64,000 nt of DNA from an uncultured Lachnospiraceae bacterium. GTDB taxonomy: Bacteria > Bacillota > Clostridia > Lachnospirales > Lachnospiraceae. The position numbers and the translations under genes were made by a program. How positions within the stretch are numbered: position 1 is the first letter of the stretch; every line of letters starts with the position of its first letter. The notes below the pieces were generated by a model. The model did no database searches, was not told where the DNA came from, and saw only the letters and a program-made list of their open reading frames with translations. The stretch spans positions 1 through 64,000 of the forward strand of contig CALWPY010000009.1 of the NCBI GenBank assembly GCA_944383545.1, given 5' to 3'. Shown one piece after another: positions 60,946 through 64,000 of the stretch.

Positions 60946-62781
60946 ATGAAAAACGGGGCATGGAAATCTCCTGGGATATATATTTTTATTATTTTAATGG
61001 CGATATTTGCATATGTGGCACTCACATATGAGGCCGTGGATGTAGATGAATATTATACTCAGGAAAAACTGATTGCTGATTTAAAAGACGATAATCTTGC
61101 CTCAGTAAGAATAATTCAGAATGAAGAAATTCCTACGGGAACCATATATATAAGATATAACGATTCATCCGAAAAGAAATTTTATGCTTCCGATGTAGGC
61201 GAAATACAGGAAATCTGTGCCAGATACGGAAGTGAAGAACTGGATGTTTCAATGACAGATGTGGACCGGCCGGGGTGGCTGGAGAATGCTCTCCCTTATA
61301 TAATAGCAATATTTGGAATATTTATTATTGCAGGAGCTATTACAAGCTTGATTGCTCAGGATACGCAGTCAGGTGGTGGCAGTGCCGGAAAAATGTTTTC
61401 ATTTGGAAAAAGCAGGGCGAGAAAAAACCAAAATGTCAATGTTACATTTAAAGATGTAGCGGGACTTGACGAAGAAAAAGAAAGTCTGGTTGAAGTCGTA
61501 GACTTCCTCAAAAATCCTAAAAAATACAACAACATGGGTGCACGTATACCTAAGGGCATACTTTTGGTGGGACCTCCGGGAACAGGAAAGACGCTTCTTG
61601 CTAAAGCCGTGTCAGGCGAGGCGGGAGTACCGTTTTTCTCAATCTCAGGCTCTGACTTTGTAGAAATGTTTGTCGGTGTCGGAGCTTCAAGAGTAAGAGA
61701 TTTATTTGGAGAGGCAAAAAGAAATGCTCCGTGTATAGTATTTATAGATGAGATTGATGCTGTTGCAAGAAGAAGAGGTGCAGGACTGGGCGGTGGTCAT
61801 GATGAGCGTGAACAGACTTTAAACCAGCTCCTTGTTGAAATGGACGGATTTGGAGTAAATGAAGGAATCATTGTACTTGCGGCTACAAACAGGGTTGACA
61901 TCCTGGACCCGGCAATTTTAAGACCGGGACGTTTTGACAGAAAAGTTGCAGTAGGAAGACCTGATGTAAAAGGCAGGGAAGAAATCTTAAAAATTCACTG
62001 CAGGAATAAGCCGCTTTCAGATGATGTTGACATACATGAGATTGCAAGGACAACAGCGGGCTTTTCCGGTGCAGATTTGGAAAATCTCATGAACGAATCG
62101 GCAATACTTGCGGCAAAGGACGACCGTTCTTATATCACAAAAGAAGATATTGATACATCGTTTATCAAAGTGGGAATTGGAACTGAGAAAAAGAGCAGAG
62201 TTGTTCCTGAAAAAGAAAGAAAAATTACTGCCTATCATGAATCCGGTCATGCAATATTATTCCACCTTCTCAGTGAAGTAGGACCTGTTTATACGGTATC
62301 AATTATTCCTACAGGTATAGGTGCGGCGGGGTACACCATGCCGCTTCCTGAAAATGACAATGTCTTTAATACAAGAAAGAAAATGCTTCAGGATATTCAG
62401 GTGGGGCTTGGCGGACGTATTGCAGAAGAACTTATATTTGACGATATAACTACGGGCGCTTCGCAGGATATAAAAAATGCTTCAAAGACTGCAAGAGAAA
62501 TGGTAATAAAGTATGGTATGTCAGATAAAGTCGGACTTATTAATTATGAAGTTAATGATGACGATGAAGTATTTCTTGGCAGGGACCTCGGGCATGCGAG
62601 AACATATGGAGAAGAGATGGCAGGTACAATAGATGCAGAGGTTAAAAAGATTATCGATGAATGTTATGCCGAGGCAAAGAAAATCATAGAAGAGCATATA
62701 GATGTACTGCATAGATGCGCAGAGCTCTTACTGGAAAAAGAAAGAATTGACAGAGAAGAATTTGAGGCTCTGTTTGATTAA
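60946..62781 (+). CDS. ftsH: ATP-dependent zinc metalloprotease FtsH
   Basis: A 611-residue membrane protease. Two membrane segments (about 9-27 and 112-131) enclose a small outside domain. The AAA domain has Walker A GPPGTGKT (about 205) and the arginine-finger region RPGRFDRKV; the protease has HESGH (about 429). It degrades membrane and regulatory proteins. Last gene of the spoVT-ftsH cluster. Confidence 0.97.
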   Translation: MKNGAWKSPGIYIFIILMAIFAYVALTYEAVDVDEYYTQEKLIADLKDDNLASVRIIQNEEIPTGTIYIRYNDSSEKKFYASDVGEIQEICARYGSEELDVSMTDVDRPGWLENALPYIIAIFGIFIIAGAITSLIAQDTQSGGGSAGKMFSFGKSRARKNQNVNVTFKDVAGLDEEKESLVEVVDFLKNPKKYNNMGARIPKGILLVGPPGTGKTLLAKAVSGEAGVPFFSISGSDFVEMFVGVGASRVRDLFGEAKRNAPCIVFIDEIDAVARRRGAGLGGGHDEREQTLNQLLVEMDGFGVNEGIIVLAATNRVDILDPAILRPGRFDRKVAVGRPDVKGREEILKIHCRNKPLSDDVDIHEIARTTAGFSGADLENLMNESAILAAKDDRSYITKEDIDTSFIKVGIGTEKKSRVVPEKERKITAYHESGHAILFHLLSEVGPVYTVSIIPTGIGAAGYTMPLPENDNVFNTRKKMLQDIQVGLGGRIAEELIFDDITTGASQDIKNASKTAREMVIKYGMSDKVGLINYEVNDDDEVFLGRDLGHARTYGEEMAGTIDAEVKKIIDECYAEAKKIIEEHIDVLHRCAELLLEKERIDREEFEALFD

Positions 62782-62934
62782 TTTATTTTAACACCGGTAT
62801 GGGGAAAATTGTGTTATTTGACTCAACAACCCGTTTAGCATTGTGCAAATCATACAAATAAAGAAGGCTTTTTGAGGGGTAATAATTTTTGATTGGTGAA
62901 AATGTATAAAAAATTTAAAAAATTAAGATGATGT

Positions 62935-63072
62935 TTGTGAACACTTTTTAGTGAATATCAGTATAATAATACTTGTAACCCCCCAATACATTATATAGTT
63001 TTTTGCTACACCCCATAAGTAACAAAATACCTTCTCCGAAAAGCACTGTCGAGCGTTGACAGTGCTTTTTAC
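62935..63072 (+). ncRNA. Candidate C-rich small RNA with its own promoter and terminator
   Basis: TATAAT (62962-62967) with TTGTGA 21 bp upstream (62935-62940) precedes about 70 bases without an ORF. A 12-bp perfect hairpin (63039-63050 with 63058-63069) and T run end it. The presumed single-stranded part has AACCCCCCAA and ACACCCCATA, C-rich words that could pair with ribosome binding sites. The transcript would be about 100 nt. No known RNA family is assigned. The bases 62782-62934 show no other gene. Confidence 0.45.
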
Positions 63073-63179
63073 TTTGTAAAAATATTTTGGTGCTTGTTAA
63101 AATAATAATAATGTATTAAAATATTTTTATTACAGTTTTTATATATTTTATATGTGCTGAACTGGCTGGGAGGCTTTTT

Positions 63180-64000
63180 ATGAGTAATGGCATAAATGAT
63201 ACTTTTTCTAAATTAAATTATATCTTTAATTCCAGACCGGTCATAAATTTCGGAGCGGTCTTCAGTGACGGAACACAATTTTACAGAAATCCTGCAGAGC
63301 CAAAAACAGGTGATGAAGTTACACTTAGAATAAGAACATCGTCAGATAATGTAGATGATGTTTTTTTGATATATAACAAACAGAAAGTAAAAATGGAAAT
63401 CGGCATGTCCGATGAACTTTTCGATTATTATGAGTATACTCTTCCTCCCGTAACAGGCAGGGTGGATTATTATTTTGAAATACATGCGGGCAGTGTTACC
63501 TGCTATTACAATAAACTGTTTCTTAATAAGGATTTGAATGAAGACTATAACTTCAGCTTTTCACCGGACTTTATTGTACCTGACTGGGCGAGAGGCGCAG
63601 TATTTTACCAGATTTATGTGGACAGATTCAGTAACGGAGACCCTACAAATGACGTGTTGGACAACGAGTATTTTTATATCGGTGAAGGCTCAAAGAGGGT
63701 GACTGACTGGAATAAATACCCTGACACCATGGACGTCCGTTCGTTTTACGGGGGAGACCTTCAGGGTGTTATAAACAAGTTGGATTATCTTAAGGATTTA
63801 GGAGTGGATGTAATTTATTTAAATCCTATCTTTGTTTCCCCGTCAAATCACAAATATGATACACAGGACTATGACTATGTGGACCCTCATTTCGGCAGAA
63901 TCGTAAAGGATGAGGGAGAGTGTCTCAAACCCGGAGATTCGGAAAATAAAAATGCCACAAAATATATTTCCAGAGTGACGGACAAGGTAAATCTTGAAGC
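63180..64000 (+). CDS. Glycoside hydrolase family 13, cyclomaltodextrinase/neopullulanase-like (partial, cut by window edge)
   Basis: The first 273 residues of an alpha-amylase-family enzyme. Residues about 1-125 match the N-terminal beta-sandwich of cyclomaltodextrinases (PVINFGAVFSDG, TLPPVTGRVDYYFEI). The catalytic barrel begins with WARGAVFYQIYVDRFSNGDP, SFYGGDLQGVINKLDYLKDL and DVIYLNPIFVSPSNHKYDT, the first conserved GH13 regions. No signal peptide, so probably cytoplasmic degradation of maltodextrins. GGGAGG is six bases before the ATG. The active-site Asp and Glu lie beyond the window. Confidence 0.92.
   Translation, partial: MSNGINDTFSKLNYIFNSRPVINFGAVFSDGTQFYRNPAEPKTGDEVTLRIRTSSDNVDDVFLIYNKQKVKMEIGMSDELFDYYEYTLPPVTGRVDYYFEIHAGSVTCYYNKLFLNKDLNEDYNFSFSPDFIVPDWARGAVFYQIYVDRFSNGDPTNDVLDNEYFYIGEGSKRVTDWNKYPDTMDVRSFYGGDLQGVINKLDYLKDLGVDVIYLNPIFVSPSNHKYDTQDYDYVDPHFGRIVKDEGECLKPGDSENKNATKYISRVTDKVNLE

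Overview
The window looks like a chromosome segment from an anaerobic, spore-forming Firmicute of the class Clostridia, most likely family Lachnospiraceae. The reasons are low GC content, strong AGGAGG-type ribosome binding sites, a sporulation cluster in the Bacillus/Clostridia order (spoVT, rqcP, yabP, yabQ, divIC, spoIIE, tilS, hpt, ftsH), a phenylalanine T-box upstream of pheST, an [FeFe]-hydrogenase maturase (hydE) and Csp-like subtilisin and C11 proteases. The family assignment is inference from gene content and style; no 16S gene is present.

Layout. (1) About 0.2-10.4 kb is a mobilizable genomic island: tyrosine integrase and XRE repressor on the minus strand, a divergent promoter, a small HTH protein, a three-hairpin oriT-like region, and a MobV/Pre-type relaxase. 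Its cargo is an AT-rich defence block: a FokI/AlwI-type type IIS restriction-modification pair (two fused adenine methyltransferases with an N-terminal HTH, plus an AlwI-family nuclease) and a two-gene DUF262 + HEPN-RNase-like unit. A 15-nt exact repeat (215-229 and 10397-10411) may be the attachment core. (2) 10.4-12.7 kb holds a tandem array of about 53-nt inverted-repeat units before a PD-(D/E)xK-like nuclease gene, then small or decayed ORFs. (3) 12.7-33.2 kb is mostly chromosomal: an acidic repeat membrane protein, a DUF2156 protein, T-box-pheS-pheT, queA, a glycerophosphodiesterase, M18 peptidase, DegV, a MerR-regulated iron alcohol dehydrogenase, a heterodimeric ABC exporter, a cytidylate-kinase-like protein, and a minus-strand unit of a CARF/Card1-like nuclease with holA. 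(4) 33.3-42 kb: clostripain-like peptidase, Fic protein, nadA, hydE, subtilisin-like protease, rlmD. (5) 42-46 kb is a small accessory patch at the 3' end of rlmD, with two rlmD-tail-like remnants, a hypothetical gene, a DUF3267 protein, an EFR1 flavodoxin-ferredoxin, a frameshifted lipoprotein hydrolase and DUF1294. (6) 46.4-49.4 kb: a two-component system bracketed by related small membrane proteins. (7) 49.4-54.1 kb: a ZIP metal transporter with a 26-bp perfect palindrome at its promoter, a LysM-GH18 spore-type hydrolase and an FtsX-like permease. (8) 54.2-62.8 kb: the sporulation/division cluster, with a Spo0A-type 21-bp-spacer promoter at spoIIE. (9) 62.9 kb to the end: a candidate C-rich small RNA and the start of a GH13 amylase cut by the window edge.

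A GC-rich palindromic repeat family occurs at three places: inside stem I of the pheS T-box leader, in frame inside the pheT coding sequence, and as a tandem pair after the alcohol dehydrogenase. The most promising candidates for something new are the DUF262-HEPN pair on the mobilizable island, the repeat array with its nuclease gene, the CARF nuclease co-oriented with holA without any CRISPR locus, and the repeat invading both an aminoacyl-tRNA synthetase gene and its riboswitch.
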